A DNA stretch of 64,000 bases from Caldilineaceae bacterium bin34 (GCA_002238555.1 MPMO01000019.1:1-64000), one strand, 5' to 3'. Numbered from the stretch's first letter, positions 43,681 to 52,910 are shown. Program-made: numbers and translations. Notes: generated from the sequence alone by a model not told the origin.

Positions 43681-44262
43681 ATGTCCCTGCCCAGCCGCAC
43701 GGAAGCCAAGGCCCTGCTCGAGGAGTGGGTCGAGAACCGGAACCTGCGCCGGCACATGCTGTCGGTCGAAGCCGCCATGCGGGCCTATGCCCGCCATTAC
43801 GGGGAGGACGAGGAGCTGTGGGGCCTGACCGGCCTGCTGCACGACTTGGACTACGAACGCCATCCCGAAATGGAGGACACCGAGAACGGCCACCCGCGCA
43901 CGGCCCTGCGCCTGTTCCGGGAGCGCAACTGGGACGCCCGGCTGATTCACGCCGTGGAGGCCCATGCCACGTTTCTGGGGGTTCCCTGCGAGTCCAGGCT
44001 GGACAAGGCCCTGCTGGCCTGCGATGAGCTGACGGGACTAATCCTGGCCTGCGCCTACGTGCGGCCGGACAAGGCCCTGGCGTCGGTCAAGCTGCGGTCC
44101 GTGCGCCGCAAGTGGAAGGACAAGGCGTTCACGGCGGCCATCGACCGGGACGAGAACATGGCCTATATCGAAGCCTTGGGCGAGCCCTTCGAGGAGCATG
44201 TGCAGCGGGTCCTGACCGCGATGCAGGAGGCCGCCGCCGAACTGGATCTCGCGGGCGCCTGA
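43681..44262 (+). CDS. HD-domain phosphohydrolase
   Basis: This 193-residue protein has HD-superfamily metal-binding motifs: H of LRRHMLSVE, the HD pair in LLHDLDYERHP, and further histidines in ENGHPRTAL and HAVEAHATF. It probably hydrolyses a nucleotide or phosphate ester; the substrate is not apparent. ATG 43681 starts the family-like sequence and lies beyond the groEL terminator, so it needs its own promoter. Length is normal for small HDIG-type proteins. Confidence 0.85.
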   Translation: MSLPSRTEAKALLEEWVENRNLRRHMLSVEAAMRAYARHYGEDEELWGLTGLLHDLDYERHPEMEDTENGHPRTALRLFRERNWDARLIHAVEAHATFLGVPCESRLDKALLACDELTGLILACAYVRPDKALASVKLRSVRRKWKDKAFTAAIDRDENMAYIEALGEPFEEHVQRVLTAMQEAAAELDLAGA

Positions 44263-44320
44263 ACCCCCACCGTCCGGGCCGGCGGGCACCGGACACAATT
44301 GCGGCGCGGGGCGGCTGTCC

Positions 44321-45310
44321 TTAGCGTTCCTTCTCCGCTCCGTCGTCCTGCGGCAGGCGCCGGCGGCTGCCAAGCCGGCCCAGGAACATCTGGCGCATGA
44401 CTCCGCCGGCCGAAGTCTCCACCGCCGGCGCGCGGTCCTCGCTCCAGTCCTGCAGCGAGGCGCCCTGCAGCCATCGGGCGCGGGCCTCGTCCTGATCCTC
44501 CAGGCGGGCCAGCAGTTCGTCCCCTTCCCCGTCCAGCAGCTGCTGCCACTCGGCCAGTTCGCGCTGCATGATCGTCAGCCAGGTGGAGACATACTCCCGG
44601 TTGGCCAGCAGCGTCGCCTGCAGGTGCGGTGGGCTGAGTGAGCTGTCCGTGGCCTGGTGGAAGGCCCGGCCGGCCAGCTTGCGGGCATCGGACCAGCCGG
44701 CGCCGCTGGCGGCCGCGTGCATGTAGGCCGCGGCCAGAAGGTGGGCCGTGTGTTCCACGCCGGCCACCAGACCGTCATGCTCCAGGGCATCCACATAGTG
44801 CGGCTTGGCGCCCAGGTGCTCAATCAGGTTGTGGGCCACCTGCATGGTCTCCGGGGCCGTGTCCCGGCCGGGAACCAGGCAGAACAGCACATCCTTGAAG
44901 AGATCCTCCCGTTCGCGGACAGGGGCATTGATGCCGGTCAGCACGGGATTGGCCAGCACCCAGGCCACCTGTTCGGGCAGGTGTTCCTCGGCCAGGGCCA
45001 GGACCGGCTGCATGGCGGACGTCAGGATGACGACCAGGCTGCGCGGTTTCCAGGTTTCGTCCAGCAGGGGGAGCAGGTCCGGCAATTCGGAGCCGGGCAC
45101 CGCCAGCACGGTCAGGTCCGCCGGTTCCACCGTGCGGTGCAGGTTCCAGTGGGTCTTGTCGACCGCGCCCAGCTTGCTGGCCACCGCCAGGCGGCTCCGG
45201 TCGCGATCGTGGCCCAGCACGCGGAACTCCGCGCGGGCCTGCTTGAGGGCCAGGCCGAGGCTTGTCCCGGTCGTTCCCAGACCAACAATCGCGGCGGTCA
45301 GTTCGGACAT
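44321..45310 (-). CDS. Prephenate dehydrogenase-like NAD(P)-binding protein
   Basis: This 329-residue protein has a Rossmann nucleotide-binding N-terminus, AAIVGLGTTGTSLGLALKQA. A helical TyrA-like dimerisation domain follows (about 160-300), including GVEHTAHLLAAAYMH. Prephenate dehydrogenase oxidises prephenate to 4-hydroxyphenylpyruvate for tyrosine synthesis. The match is at the fold level, and no other aromatic-pathway genes are nearby, so another dehydrogenase is possible. It follows the site-2 protease gene by 36 nt on the same strand. Confidence 0.75.
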   Translation of the reverse strand: MSELTAAIVGLGTTGTSLGLALKQARAEFRVLGHDRDRSRLAVASKLGAVDKTHWNLHRTVEPADLTVLAVPGSELPDLLPLLDETWKPRSLVVILTSAMQPVLALAEEHLPEQVAWVLANPVLTGINAPVREREDLFKDVLFCLVPGRDTAPETMQVAHNLIEHLGAKPHYVDALEHDGLVAGVEHTAHLLAAAYMHAAASGAGWSDARKLAGRAFHQATDSSLSPPHLQATLLANREYVSTWLTIMQRELAEWQQLLDGEGDELLARLEDQDEARARWLQGASLQDWSEDRAPAVETSAGGVMRQMFLGRLGSRRRLPQDDGAEKER

Positions 45311-45346
45311 GGCGGAGTAGGGGCTTGGGAGGGTACTGCGGTGCGG

Positions 45347-46135
45347 CTAGGCCAGCATCCTGGCCACGGTATTCATCTGGTCGTACAGGACATTGGCCGT
45401 GTCGCGGATGAGGCCGGGGGCAAACCAGACAATGAACATGATGACCAGGATGCCGTACTGGCTGAGGGCGAACTGCAGGTTGCGGGCACCGGCCGGCAGC
45501 AGGGCGAAGAGTACATGCGAGCCGTCCAGCGGCGGGACCGGGATCAGGTTGAAGACGGCCAGCAGGATGTTGATCTGGACAAAGGCACTAACGACGATGG
45601 GCGTCAGGTAGGTCCATTCGCCGGTGCCCACATTGTCGAAGACGCCTTCGTGCAACAGCAGCAGGGCGATGAAGGCCATCAGCAGGTTGCTCAACGGGCC
45701 GGCCACGGCGACCACGATGGTGCCGAGCCGAATGTCCACGTTGATGCGGGACGGATTCCAGATGACGGGTTTGGCCCAGCCCATGCCCACCACGAGCAGC
45801 AGGATGGTGCCCAGCGGATCCAGATGGCGCAGGGGATTGAGTGTGAGCCGACCCTGTTCCCGGGGGGTTTCGTCCCCCAGCCAGACGGCGGCCGCGGCAT
45901 GCGCCGCCTCGTGCACGGGCATGGCCGCCAGGATGACGATCAGGGGGGCGAGGAAGCGGCCGGCCAACCGAATTAGCGAACCCTGCCCTGCGGCCAGGGA
46001 CGAGAAGCTGTCCCTGAAGAACCAGAATCCCAGGACCGCCGCCACCAGAATCAGGATCCAGGACCTCTGGGACCAATTGCGCCAGCCGCGCTCGGACCGG
46101 CGGCCTTCGAAAGGGTTGCTGGGTGGGGAATACAT
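45347..46135 (-). CDS. Site-2 protease family (M50) membrane metalloprotease
   Basis: This 262-residue multi-pass membrane protein has the zinc ligands in VHEAAHAAAAVWLGDE (HExxH) and the third-ligand region NLIPVPPLDGSHV. Membrane segments lie near 27-45, 60-80, 110-125, 145-168, 185-205 and 225-245. Enzymes of this type cut within the membrane, often releasing anti-sigma factors; the substrate is unknown. It has no PDZ domain and is the compact form. It is the first gene of a two-gene minus-strand unit with the prephenate dehydrogenase-like gene. Confidence 0.9.
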   Translation of the reverse strand: MYSPPSNPFEGRRSERGWRNWSQRSWILILVAAVLGFWFFRDSFSSLAAGQGSLIRLAGRFLAPLIVILAAMPVHEAAHAAAAVWLGDETPREQGRLTLNPLRHLDPLGTILLLVVGMGWAKPVIWNPSRINVDIRLGTIVVAVAGPLSNLLMAFIALLLLHEGVFDNVGTGEWTYLTPIVVSAFVQINILLAVFNLIPVPPLDGSHVLFALLPAGARNLQFALSQYGILVIMFIVWFAPGLIRDTANVLYDQMNTVARMLA

Positions 46136-46243
46136 TGTGTTTTCGGGTGGGGGACGAGGCAGTATATCACCGGATCCACTGTGGAATCCGGGCCTTCAGG
46201 CCGGCAAGGTCAACGACAATTCGCAGGCAACAGTTGAGACGAC

Positions 46244-46966
46244 ATGCAATATCCGGGCTACTGGGCATTCACTGACGGGTCCTATCGGGACGGCACCACA
46301 ACCTGGGGTGTGGCCATTGTCCGGGACGACCGGGAAATCGCCGTCCTGAATGGCCGCCTGGAGGATGCGGGGGATGTTTTCGGCCGCGACCTGGACGCGG
46401 TTCTGGCATCCGGCTCCCATCAGATTGGGGGCGAGGTGGCGGCGGTCTACTACGCCGTGCAATGGTGTGTCCGGCACGGTGTGGCGGAAGTGACCATCGC
46501 CCATGATCTCAAGGGCCTGCCGCTGTGGGTCCAGGGCAAGTGGAAGGCCAACGTGCCGGCCACCAAGGCCCTGCGCCGCGACGCGCCGCACTGGCCGGTC
46601 AGGGTCAGGTGGGTCAAGGTCAAGGCCCACAGGGGCAATCGGTTCAACGAAAAGGCGGACTCGCTGGCCAAGGACGCCTTGGACGATCCACCCGCGGATA
46701 GCGGGCAGGATGCGGTTCGGGACCTCCAGGCCGTCAAGGCGGAGGCCTTTCGCGAAATCCTGCGGCGTCACGGCCTCGGGATCGAGCCGGTTACGGTGCA
46801 CGGCATCTATGCCCGGGTCAGACTGGCCGACCTGCCCGGCATGGTGGACATTTACAACACCAAAAAACGGAGCTGGCGCAATCCGTACCTGCACGGCTTC
46901 AGGGACCGTGCCCTCCAGCGCGACGTGGAGCGGCTGTGGCAGGAATTCGCCGCGGCCGAATCCTGA
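46244..46966 (+). CDS. RNase H-like protein with C-terminal extension
   Basis: This 240-residue protein has residues 1-145 as an RNase HI fold: the catalytic carboxylates in FTDGSY (D10), GGEVAAVYYAV and IAHDLKGL, and the C-terminal KAHRGNRFNEKADSLAKDAL. Residues 150-240 are an extra domain (GIYARVRLADLPGMVDIYNT, KKRSWRNPYLHGFRDRALQR) not found in standard RNase HI, which has about 155 residues. It should cleave RNA in RNA/DNA hybrids. Whether it is the main RNase HI is unknown. It is convergent with the P450 gene, 10 nt apart. Confidence 0.82.
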   Translation: MQYPGYWAFTDGSYRDGTTTWGVAIVRDDREIAVLNGRLEDAGDVFGRDLDAVLASGSHQIGGEVAAVYYAVQWCVRHGVAEVTIAHDLKGLPLWVQGKWKANVPATKALRRDAPHWPVRVRWVKVKAHRGNRFNEKADSLAKDALDDPPADSGQDAVRDLQAVKAEAFREILRRHGLGIEPVTVHGIYARVRLADLPGMVDIYNTKKRSWRNPYLHGFRDRALQRDVERLWQEFAAAES

Positions 46967-46976
46967 GCAGCCGGGT

Positions 46977-48353
46977 TCAGGGAGCAACGGCCGGCTGCGC
47001 CGGCAACAGCCATTCCGGCTCGGGATGGCGGACCGCTTGCAGGACAAGCCGGAAACGGTTGTCGGGGCTTGGCAGTGGCTGCATCTTCATTCGGACCTTG
47101 TGTCCCGGCGGATCCATTGCCACTTCATAGTGGCGGAACAGGGTGGCGGTCACGATCAGGAACAGAAGATCCGCGGTCGACGCACCCAGGCACGTGTGCG
47201 GCCCGAGGCCGTATGGCACGAAGGCGTTGGGCTGCATGTGTTCCTGGCGCCCGGGACCAAAGCGCTCGGGGGCGAAGCAGTCCGGGTTCTTGAACAATTC
47301 GGGCAGGCCATGGGTGACGGTATGGGCCAACATGCAATGGGTGCCAGCCGGAATATCGAAGCCCGCGAACCGGAAACCCTGGCTGACATTGCGAGACAGG
47401 ACGGTTGCCGGCGGATACAGGCGCAGTGTCTCCATGGCGGCCCAGCGGACCCGGATCATGGAGCGCAACGAATTGCGATTGGGCACGCCGTCGGCAAACA
47501 CGGCATCCGCTTCCTCGATGGCCGCGGCAGTCAAGTCACGATCGGCCAGAATGTGGTAGAGCAGAAACGAGATGGTGCTGGCCGCGGTGTCAAGGCCGGC
47601 GATGAACGGACCGTTGAGGGCCGCTATCGCATCCCGCTCGGTCATCAGGTCGGGGTGTTCTTCGTGAAAGCGCCGCACGACATCCACGAAGTTCCCACCA
47701 TCCGGTACCATGTCGTCCGCGTGTGTGTGGTCCAACCAGATGCGCCGGGACATGTCGAGAATAGCCTGGCGCGATCGCGTGTACCTGGGCAGGTGTTGCA
47801 TGAACGACGGACGGGTCTTGAAGACATGGATTTGCAACATGGCCCTTAGCAGGTAAATGAAGTCGTCCATGACCTCTTCCGCCGACTCGTTGGTCGCCAT
47901 GTAACCCAGCAGCATGGCCACGAGCCGCTTGACTTGCGGGAACACGGTCAACGGCTGGGCTTGGGGCCATTGCCTCAAGAGGTCCAGCTGGCATCCGATC
48001 AGCTTGACCATGCGGGAGTAGAGAGGGCCCGCGGCGTAACCGGGCTTGAGGCCGCGGCGCACGATTGCATGACGGGGTCCGTCCAGGGCAATCATGGATG
48101 GACTCTCCCCACCCACAGCCTTGGTGACGCCATCCCAAATGTCCTGCGCCACGAAATGGTCGGTGCCTTTCCGCGTCACGAACTCGTTGGCCTCGGGTCC
48201 GGCCAGCACGACGTACCGATGGTTGAGGACCGAAATCCGAAAGACCGGCCCCAAGGCCAGATACTGTTCGGTCAGAAATCTCCGCAGGTCGGACGTGAAG
48301 GCGTGCAGGTTGCCGACCAACGGTGCGCCGGGTGCATGGGGAATGTTGGGCAT
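46977..48353 (-). CDS. Cytochrome P450
   Basis: This 458-residue haem-thiolate monooxygenase has the I-helix oxygen-binding motif AGLDTAAST, the K-helix ExxR in AAMETLRLYPPAT, and the haem-binding loop FVPYGLGPHTCLGA with the axial cysteine. It starts at ATG 48353. It would hydroxylate a hydrophobic substrate using electrons from a ferredoxin; no ferredoxin or reductase gene is adjacent. The full-length form without a membrane anchor suggests a soluble bacterial enzyme. It is divergent from a metallophosphoesterase across a hairpin-rich gap. Confidence 0.95.
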   Translation of the reverse strand: MPNIPHAPGAPLVGNLHAFTSDLRRFLTEQYLALGPVFRISVLNHRYVVLAGPEANEFVTRKGTDHFVAQDIWDGVTKAVGGESPSMIALDGPRHAIVRRGLKPGYAAGPLYSRMVKLIGCQLDLLRQWPQAQPLTVFPQVKRLVAMLLGYMATNESAEEVMDDFIYLLRAMLQIHVFKTRPSFMQHLPRYTRSRQAILDMSRRIWLDHTHADDMVPDGGNFVDVVRRFHEEHPDLMTERDAIAALNGPFIAGLDTAASTISFLLYHILADRDLTAAAIEEADAVFADGVPNRNSLRSMIRVRWAAMETLRLYPPATVLSRNVSQGFRFAGFDIPAGTHCMLAHTVTHGLPELFKNPDCFAPERFGPGRQEHMQPNAFVPYGLGPHTCLGASTADLLFLIVTATLFRHYEVAMDPPGHKVRMKMQPLPSPDNRFRLVLQAVRHPEPEWLLPAQPAVAP

Positions 48354-48401
48354 GGAGCAGAATGGGTGCTGAACGGACAGGATGGTAGCTAGCCGCGCAC
48401 T

Positions 48402-48447
48402 GCCTGACAGCGGTGGCTGTCAGGCTCCTGGTTCCGGGTTTGGAACC
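48402..48447. repeat. Two adjacent hairpins in a divergent promoter gap
   Basis: GCCTGACAGC / GCTGTCAGGC (48402-48411, 48416-48425, loop GGTG) is followed by GGTTCC / GGAACC (48430-48435, 48442-48447). They lie between the P450 start and the metallophosphoesterase start, and a further CAGGCAGCGG lies beyond. They could be operators or a structured 5' leader. Confidence 0.6.
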
Positions 48448-48500
48448 TCGGACTTTCAGGCAGCGGCGAACCCGGCCCCAATGTACAGGAGGACCTAGCC

Positions 48501-49391
48501 GTGCAACGGGATTCAATTACTGTTGGCATCGTATCGGACACCCACTTTTGGCTTGACAGTCCCACCGGATTCGGCCGGCAGTTCCAACAACACACGCGAT
48601 ACATCCAGGCCGCCCTGTTGGAGGAGATGCAGGCCGCACGGCTGGACATGGCGGTGCATCTGGGGGACATCGTCTGTGGAGGCGGTGCCTACGGCATGTC
48701 CGCGGCGGAGTTCGGCAGGTCCCTGGACTGGTTCCTGCGGGAACTGCAGGAACTGCCCTTTCCGGTTCACCTGCTGCCGGGCAACCATGATGCCGTGCTG
48801 GGCGAGACCTACGCCGCGGTGTCGCGGGCACTGGGCCTGGAACCCGGACTGGGCAAATCCATCGAACTGCCCGAAGTCGGGGCCCAGCTGGAACTGCTCC
48901 ACAGCCAGGGACACGATGCCGACATGATCGAGGCGGCCCTGCCTTCGGATCCAACATACGGATACGTACAGCCGGAGGAACTGGCGCGGTTTGAGGATGC
49001 CCTGTCGGCGTGCGGAAACCGGAATGTGCTTGTTTTCACGCATCAATTGCTCATGGACATGAGCAGTGAGAATGCGCCAACGGAGGCTTCCAAGGCAACT
49101 GCCAACCGTCGTTCGGTTCTCGACATCATGGAGCGCCACGGCAAGGTGCGGGCCGTGTTCCAGGGCCATGTACACGTCTACGACGTGCATCCGGTCGGTG
49201 GTGTGACTTTCGTGGTGGCTCCGCCGGTCATCGTAAGCCCCTGTGCCTGGCTGGAACTCAGGCTTTCGCGCACCGGCGGCCTCCTGCAGCCGCATGCCCT
49301 TCCGCTGCCGGACTGGGCGGATCACGGAGCAGGCCATCCCTGGCCCGTTGATTGGGCGCCGCTGCACATGTCCTTTCCGGTTGTGGACTGA
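48501..49391 (+). CDS. Metallophosphoesterase
   Basis: This 296-residue calcineurin-type phosphoesterase shows VGIVSDTHFW, VHLGDIVCGGG, LLPGNHDAVLG, VFTHQLL and QGHVHVYDVH. The substrate is unknown and it is distinct from the smaller enzyme at 35.5 kb. The start is GTG 48501, set by a perfect AGGAGG at 48487-48492. It is divergent from the P450 gene. The long C-terminal tail after the last metal motif (WADHGAGHPWPVDWAP) is unusual. Confidence 0.88.
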   Translation: MQRDSITVGIVSDTHFWLDSPTGFGRQFQQHTRYIQAALLEEMQAARLDMAVHLGDIVCGGGAYGMSAAEFGRSLDWFLRELQELPFPVHLLPGNHDAVLGETYAAVSRALGLEPGLGKSIELPEVGAQLELLHSQGHDADMIEAALPSDPTYGYVQPEELARFEDALSACGNRNVLVFTHQLLMDMSSENAPTEASKATANRRSVLDIMERHGKVRAVFQGHVHVYDVHPVGGVTFVVAPPVIVSPCAWLELRLSRTGGLLQPHALPLPDWADHGAGHPWPVDWAPLHMSFPVVD

Positions 49392-49609
49392 TGTCTTGCA
49401 ACATGCCCGCCGGACAGCGCGGGATGCATGGCTCGCCTCGTTGTTTGTTCCGGGACGGCCGATCGCCGGACCGGAGCGGTCGCCACCCGTGGACGATAGG
49501 CATCCGCGGGCCTGCCGAATCGGATCGGGAGTTGGAAACGGCCGGGCAGGAGCGGCCCGGATTGCTACCATGGTGCAGGGACAACGGATGGCAAAGGTGA
49601 AGTGCGGAC

Positions 49610-50134
49610 ATGGCCAATTCGAATTACCGGCGCCTGCGGACCGAAATGGACTCACAGGGCATTTCGGTCGTGGCAATGCTGGATTTGTACGGAGCCCTGG
49701 CTCTCCTGTTTGATGACATGGATGAGTTTCAGGCCGTCGCGGCGGGGTTGGATGGCTCGCGGGCGCGTCGGAAGCTCGAGGAGGTGACGGCTTCGAAATT
49801 GGTGGAGGCGTTCCGGTCCAGCGTCATGTACTTCCTGGAGGGACTTCTGCCGCTGTGGGACATCGAGGACGACGACGAGTCGGACTTCGTTTATCCCAAG
49901 ACGGCAAAGCACCTGGAGGCCGTCCGGACCGAAGCGAGGGCTCAGGTTCTGCGTTTGGCGCAGTTTGCCGAGCGGGAAATCGGTGCCCAACTGAATGAGG
50001 TCCACGCCGAGGACCTGTGGGCTGCCATGAGCATGGCGGAATTGGCCCCCGACACGGAAGAACCGGACCCCGACACGGAAGTGGAGGAACTGACGGATGA
50101 AATTGCCCGGAAGTTGCGGGGCGACGATCCGTAG
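49610..50134 (+). CDS. Uncharacterised acidic protein
   Basis: This 174-residue protein is not recognised. It is helical, with a hydrophobic segment near 20-35 (SVVAMLDLYGALALLFDDM) and an acidic C-terminus (DTEEPDPDTEVEELTDEI). An AAGGTG sequence precedes ATG 49610. It lies 218 nt after the metallophosphoesterase and ends convergently with the secreted protein gene. It has coding-like codon use but no motif. Confidence 0.6.
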   Translation: MANSNYRRLRTEMDSQGISVVAMLDLYGALALLFDDMDEFQAVAAGLDGSRARRKLEEVTASKLVEAFRSSVMYFLEGLLPLWDIEDDDESDFVYPKTAKHLEAVRTEARAQVLRLAQFAEREIGAQLNEVHAEDLWAAMSMAELAPDTEEPDPDTEVEELTDEIARKLRGDDP

Positions 50135-50288
50135 GGGCATCGAGAGCGGGATGGGGATGCCGCGCGGCTTGGGCACCGTTCACGAAAGCATCCGCGCAGG
50201 GTTCCTGTCGCTCGGAACCGCGCGGCAGGCTGCGGGATCATAGGTACTCGGGCCCGGCAGTACTCGTCTTCGCCAAGCCCTTGGCTTG

Positions 50289-51743
50289 TTAGCGAGTTGC
50301 AAGTCCCTCGTACACAAGAATCGATCGAACTTCGGCAGCCTCCGACAGGACCGGTGCCGCTCCCGCAGCTTCGTCCGCGGACGGGTCCCGCAGCTGGGCC
50401 ACAACGCACTTGATGGGCTGCTCGGCCCGGATGACCATCGTCCCATCGTAATTGTTGGGCAGGAGATTCTCCTGAGCCATGTGCCGCGTGATGGAGTGGC
50501 CGGGTTCGGCGTACTTGATCCGGGCAAACCGCCCGACGTGTTCAAAAATGACCTCGGTGGCCTGGTCGCCGACGTTTTGGCAGGTGACCATCGAACTGAA
50601 GCCGTCGCGGCGGCGCAGGATCAACGGCGCGCTGACCTTGGTGCCGGCCTGCTCGGTCGCCGTCAGGACGGCGATGCTGCCGTTGTTGTGGCGCGTGTGC
50701 GCCTGCACGGCAATCGGATGCGAGGCGGTGATCACCACCGACGCGACATAGGAGCCTTTCGGCATGAACGCGGGACGGCCAATGGTGGTGACCCGTCCCG
50801 GAGTCAGTTCCCACTCCTGCGTGCCGAATCCTGGATATTCGACCGACAGGCGGACGGGTTCGGATCCCAAACCCAGCACCTGGAAGGTGGTGTTCAATTC
50901 CTGATAGTTCACCAGCATGGCCGGGTAGGCGAAGTGCGTTGCCGGTGCGTGGGAGGGCACAAAGGCGGCCCGGGGGAAGCGGAAGGCGGAGCCGTCGTTG
51001 TCGTCGCCGGCATCATGGTGAAAGACCAGAACCGCGGACGGGCCCGAGCTTGCCACCTCGGCCCGCACGGTCTCATGCTCGGCCAGGGCGGGAAAGTCCA
51101 CCAGGTCGGCTTCAGTCGTTGACCAGGCCGGCAGTCCGGACAGGCTGATCGTGTGGATTAGGCTGCCGTCCCTGCGGGACAGGAACCGGATGGTCAGGTC
51201 GTTCGGTTCCGCACCCGCGTTTTGGACGATGATGCTGGAGGCGAACTCGGAGGTTCCGGAGCCGGTGTAGGCCTCCAACACCTGCCATTCCCGGGATGTC
51301 TGCTGTTCGTCCGTGCCGGCATAGGCGGTATAGATGCGGTCGCCCGGTTCGCCGTAGATGAGGACCGTGGAGACGGCATGGCTGCAGTCCAGGTAGCCGG
51401 CGTAGGCCCCGGTCGCCAGGCTGGGAAAGTCGTTCAGGTCCACAATCTCGGTGACGCGCGGCCTAAGGCGGACGGCGAGGGGCTGGCCTGCTTCGGTGCC
51501 GACGCCGTCAATCAGGGTCAGCTCACACGTGACAACCTCGGCCGGGTCCGGATTGTGGATGCGCAGTCGGGAGACGTACGCCAGGTCGTTGGCAGGCGAC
51601 GCGGAATCGGTCTGGGCAAGGCCCAGACGCGACGGGAGCAACGACGCCGTTGCGACCGCCGCAAGGCACAGGACGAGCAGACCCGTCCAGCGCCAAACCG
51701 GAGTGTGCCGGGCCGGGCCCGGTGTGATGGGGTGCAGGGGCAT
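50289..51743 (-). CDS. Uncharacterised exported protein, beta-repeat rich
   Basis: This 484-residue protein has one N-terminal hydrophobic segment (about 17-38, TGLLVLCLAAVATASLL), a signal or anchor. The rest is beta-rich, with recurring modules that end in phrases such as IIVQNAGAEPNDLTIRFLS and MVTCQNVGDQATEVIFEHVG, suggesting repeated Ig-like or fibronectin-like units. No enzyme motif is seen. The start is taken at ATG 51743; an upstream GTG at 51815 would add 24 residues. It is probably a surface protein. It is divergent from the PspC gene. Confidence 0.65.
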   Translation of the reverse strand: MPLHPITPGPARHTPVWRWTGLLVLCLAAVATASLLPSRLGLAQTDSASPANDLAYVSRLRIHNPDPAEVVTCELTLIDGVGTEAGQPLAVRLRPRVTEIVDLNDFPSLATGAYAGYLDCSHAVSTVLIYGEPGDRIYTAYAGTDEQQTSREWQVLEAYTGSGTSEFASSIIVQNAGAEPNDLTIRFLSRRDGSLIHTISLSGLPAWSTTEADLVDFPALAEHETVRAEVASSGPSAVLVFHHDAGDDNDGSAFRFPRAAFVPSHAPATHFAYPAMLVNYQELNTTFQVLGLGSEPVRLSVEYPGFGTQEWELTPGRVTTIGRPAFMPKGSYVASVVITASHPIAVQAHTRHNNGSIAVLTATEQAGTKVSAPLILRRRDGFSSMVTCQNVGDQATEVIFEHVGRFARIKYAEPGHSITRHMAQENLLPNNYDGTMVIRAEQPIKCVVAQLRDPSADEAAGAAPVLSEAAEVRSILVYEGLATR

Positions 51744-51880
51744 GTGCTTGGCAGGAAGGTTCCGGGCCGTGGTGGGCCTGTCGCCGAAGTTGCGGCGGAT
51801 GGGATGTGGGGGCACGGATTCAGACTACCAGATTGGGCGGTCCGATGCCCGTTGCAACCCCGCGGATGGGTTCGCTCGTT

Positions 51881-51951
51881 GCGGTTGCCAATCCTGCAAC
51901 CGCGGGGTCGCCAAGGGCGTATGTACAAATGAGCCTGCATCCGATGCAGGC
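51881..51951. promoter_or_regulatory. Two palindromes in the gap upstream of the PspC gene
   Basis: GCGGTTGC / GCAACCGC (51881-51888, 51896-51903) and the near-perfect dyad GCCTGCATC-C-GATGCAGGC (51933-51951). They lie between divergent genes, 67 to 137 nt upstream of the PspC start; the second is dyad-shaped like a repressor site. Confidence 0.45.
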
Positions 51952-52017
51952 CTCAAGTACAACCGACGACGGCGGATGATTGCCTCGCAAGCGGGATTTC
52001 CAGGGAAGGAGCATAGG

Positions 52018-52884
52018 ATGGACACGAAAGAACCGATCGAGGAAAATGCCTCGCAGTCGGTGGAAGAGAATGCGGCGAACCCGGACACCGCGGACGAGAC
52101 CGGGGCCTCCGGGCAACCTGCCGAGCAGCCGGTGGAACCGGATCCTCGGGCCACCGCCCGCCGTCGCTGGATGCGACACCCCCGCAAGAAGGTGTTCGGT
52201 GGCGTATGTGGGGGCATGGCCGACTACCTGTCGGTGTCGGAAGGCATCGTGCGGCTGATTTGGCTGGGCTTGATTGTATTCTCGATTGGCAGCGCCTTGC
52301 CCCTGTACATTCTGTTTTGGTTGTTCCTGCCGGTGGGAACGTCGGAGGAGGGCATCACGGCTCCGGCCACCGCCAGCCTCAAGGCGAAGCACGGTGTGTG
52401 GGTCGCCTGGGGTTTGATTGCCGTCGGTATTGCGCTGCTGGCATCCAATCTCGGCATCTTCGACTTCCTGATCTCCGTGGGCAGCATGACCATGGGACCG
52501 ATCCTTCTGATTGCCATCGGGTTCTACGCCCTGAAGAAGTTTCGCAATCGCAGCAATGGAGAGACCATGCGCGACCAGGTGGCGGACTTGGGAGCCGCCC
52601 GGCAAAAGGTCGGCGCCAAACTCCATCGCTTCTCCGGTCTGACCCGGTCCCGCAAGGATCGGGTGCTGTTCGGTGTCTGCGGCGGCCTGGGTCAGTCGCT
52701 GGGCGTGGATCCGGTGCTGATACGCATCGGGTTTGTGCTGCTTGGTTTTGCCACGGCTCTTGTCGGCATGGGCTTCTTCTATCTGCTTCTGGCCATTGTG
52801 ATCCCGGTCGAGGATAATGTCGCAGTGTCGGCTTCGACGGAGGGCGCTTCCGCCCCGCCGGCCACGAGCCTGGAAGCCTGCTGA
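52018..52884 (+). CDS. Protein with two PspC domains
   Basis: This 288-residue membrane protein has a Glu/Pro-rich N-terminal tail (1-45). The first PspC domain is RHPRKKVFGGVCGGMADYLS with membrane segments to about 105. A central membrane helix pair follows (about 120-165). The second PspC domain is RSRKDRVLFGVCGGLGQSLG to about 268. PspC proteins act in phage-shock type envelope stress responses in other bacteria. No pspA is nearby, so the role is inferred. AAGGAG lies before ATG 52018. A small membrane protein follows 26 nt downstream. Confidence 0.88.
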   Translation: MDTKEPIEENASQSVEENAANPDTADETGASGQPAEQPVEPDPRATARRRWMRHPRKKVFGGVCGGMADYLSVSEGIVRLIWLGLIVFSIGSALPLYILFWLFLPVGTSEEGITAPATASLKAKHGVWVAWGLIAVGIALLASNLGIFDFLISVGSMTMGPILLIAIGFYALKKFRNRSNGETMRDQVADLGAARQKVGAKLHRFSGLTRSRKDRVLFGVCGGLGQSLGVDPVLIRIGFVLLGFATALVGMGFFYLLLAIVIPVEDNVAVSASTEGASAPPATSLEAC

Positions 52885-52910
52885 CGAGTGCGGTCTGGAA
52901 GTCCTTGGAT

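Noticed and set aside
48501..48670. Overlapping minus-strand frames in the metallophosphoesterase
   Set aside because: They lack starts and motifs, while the plus-strand gene has AGGAGG and all metal motifs.
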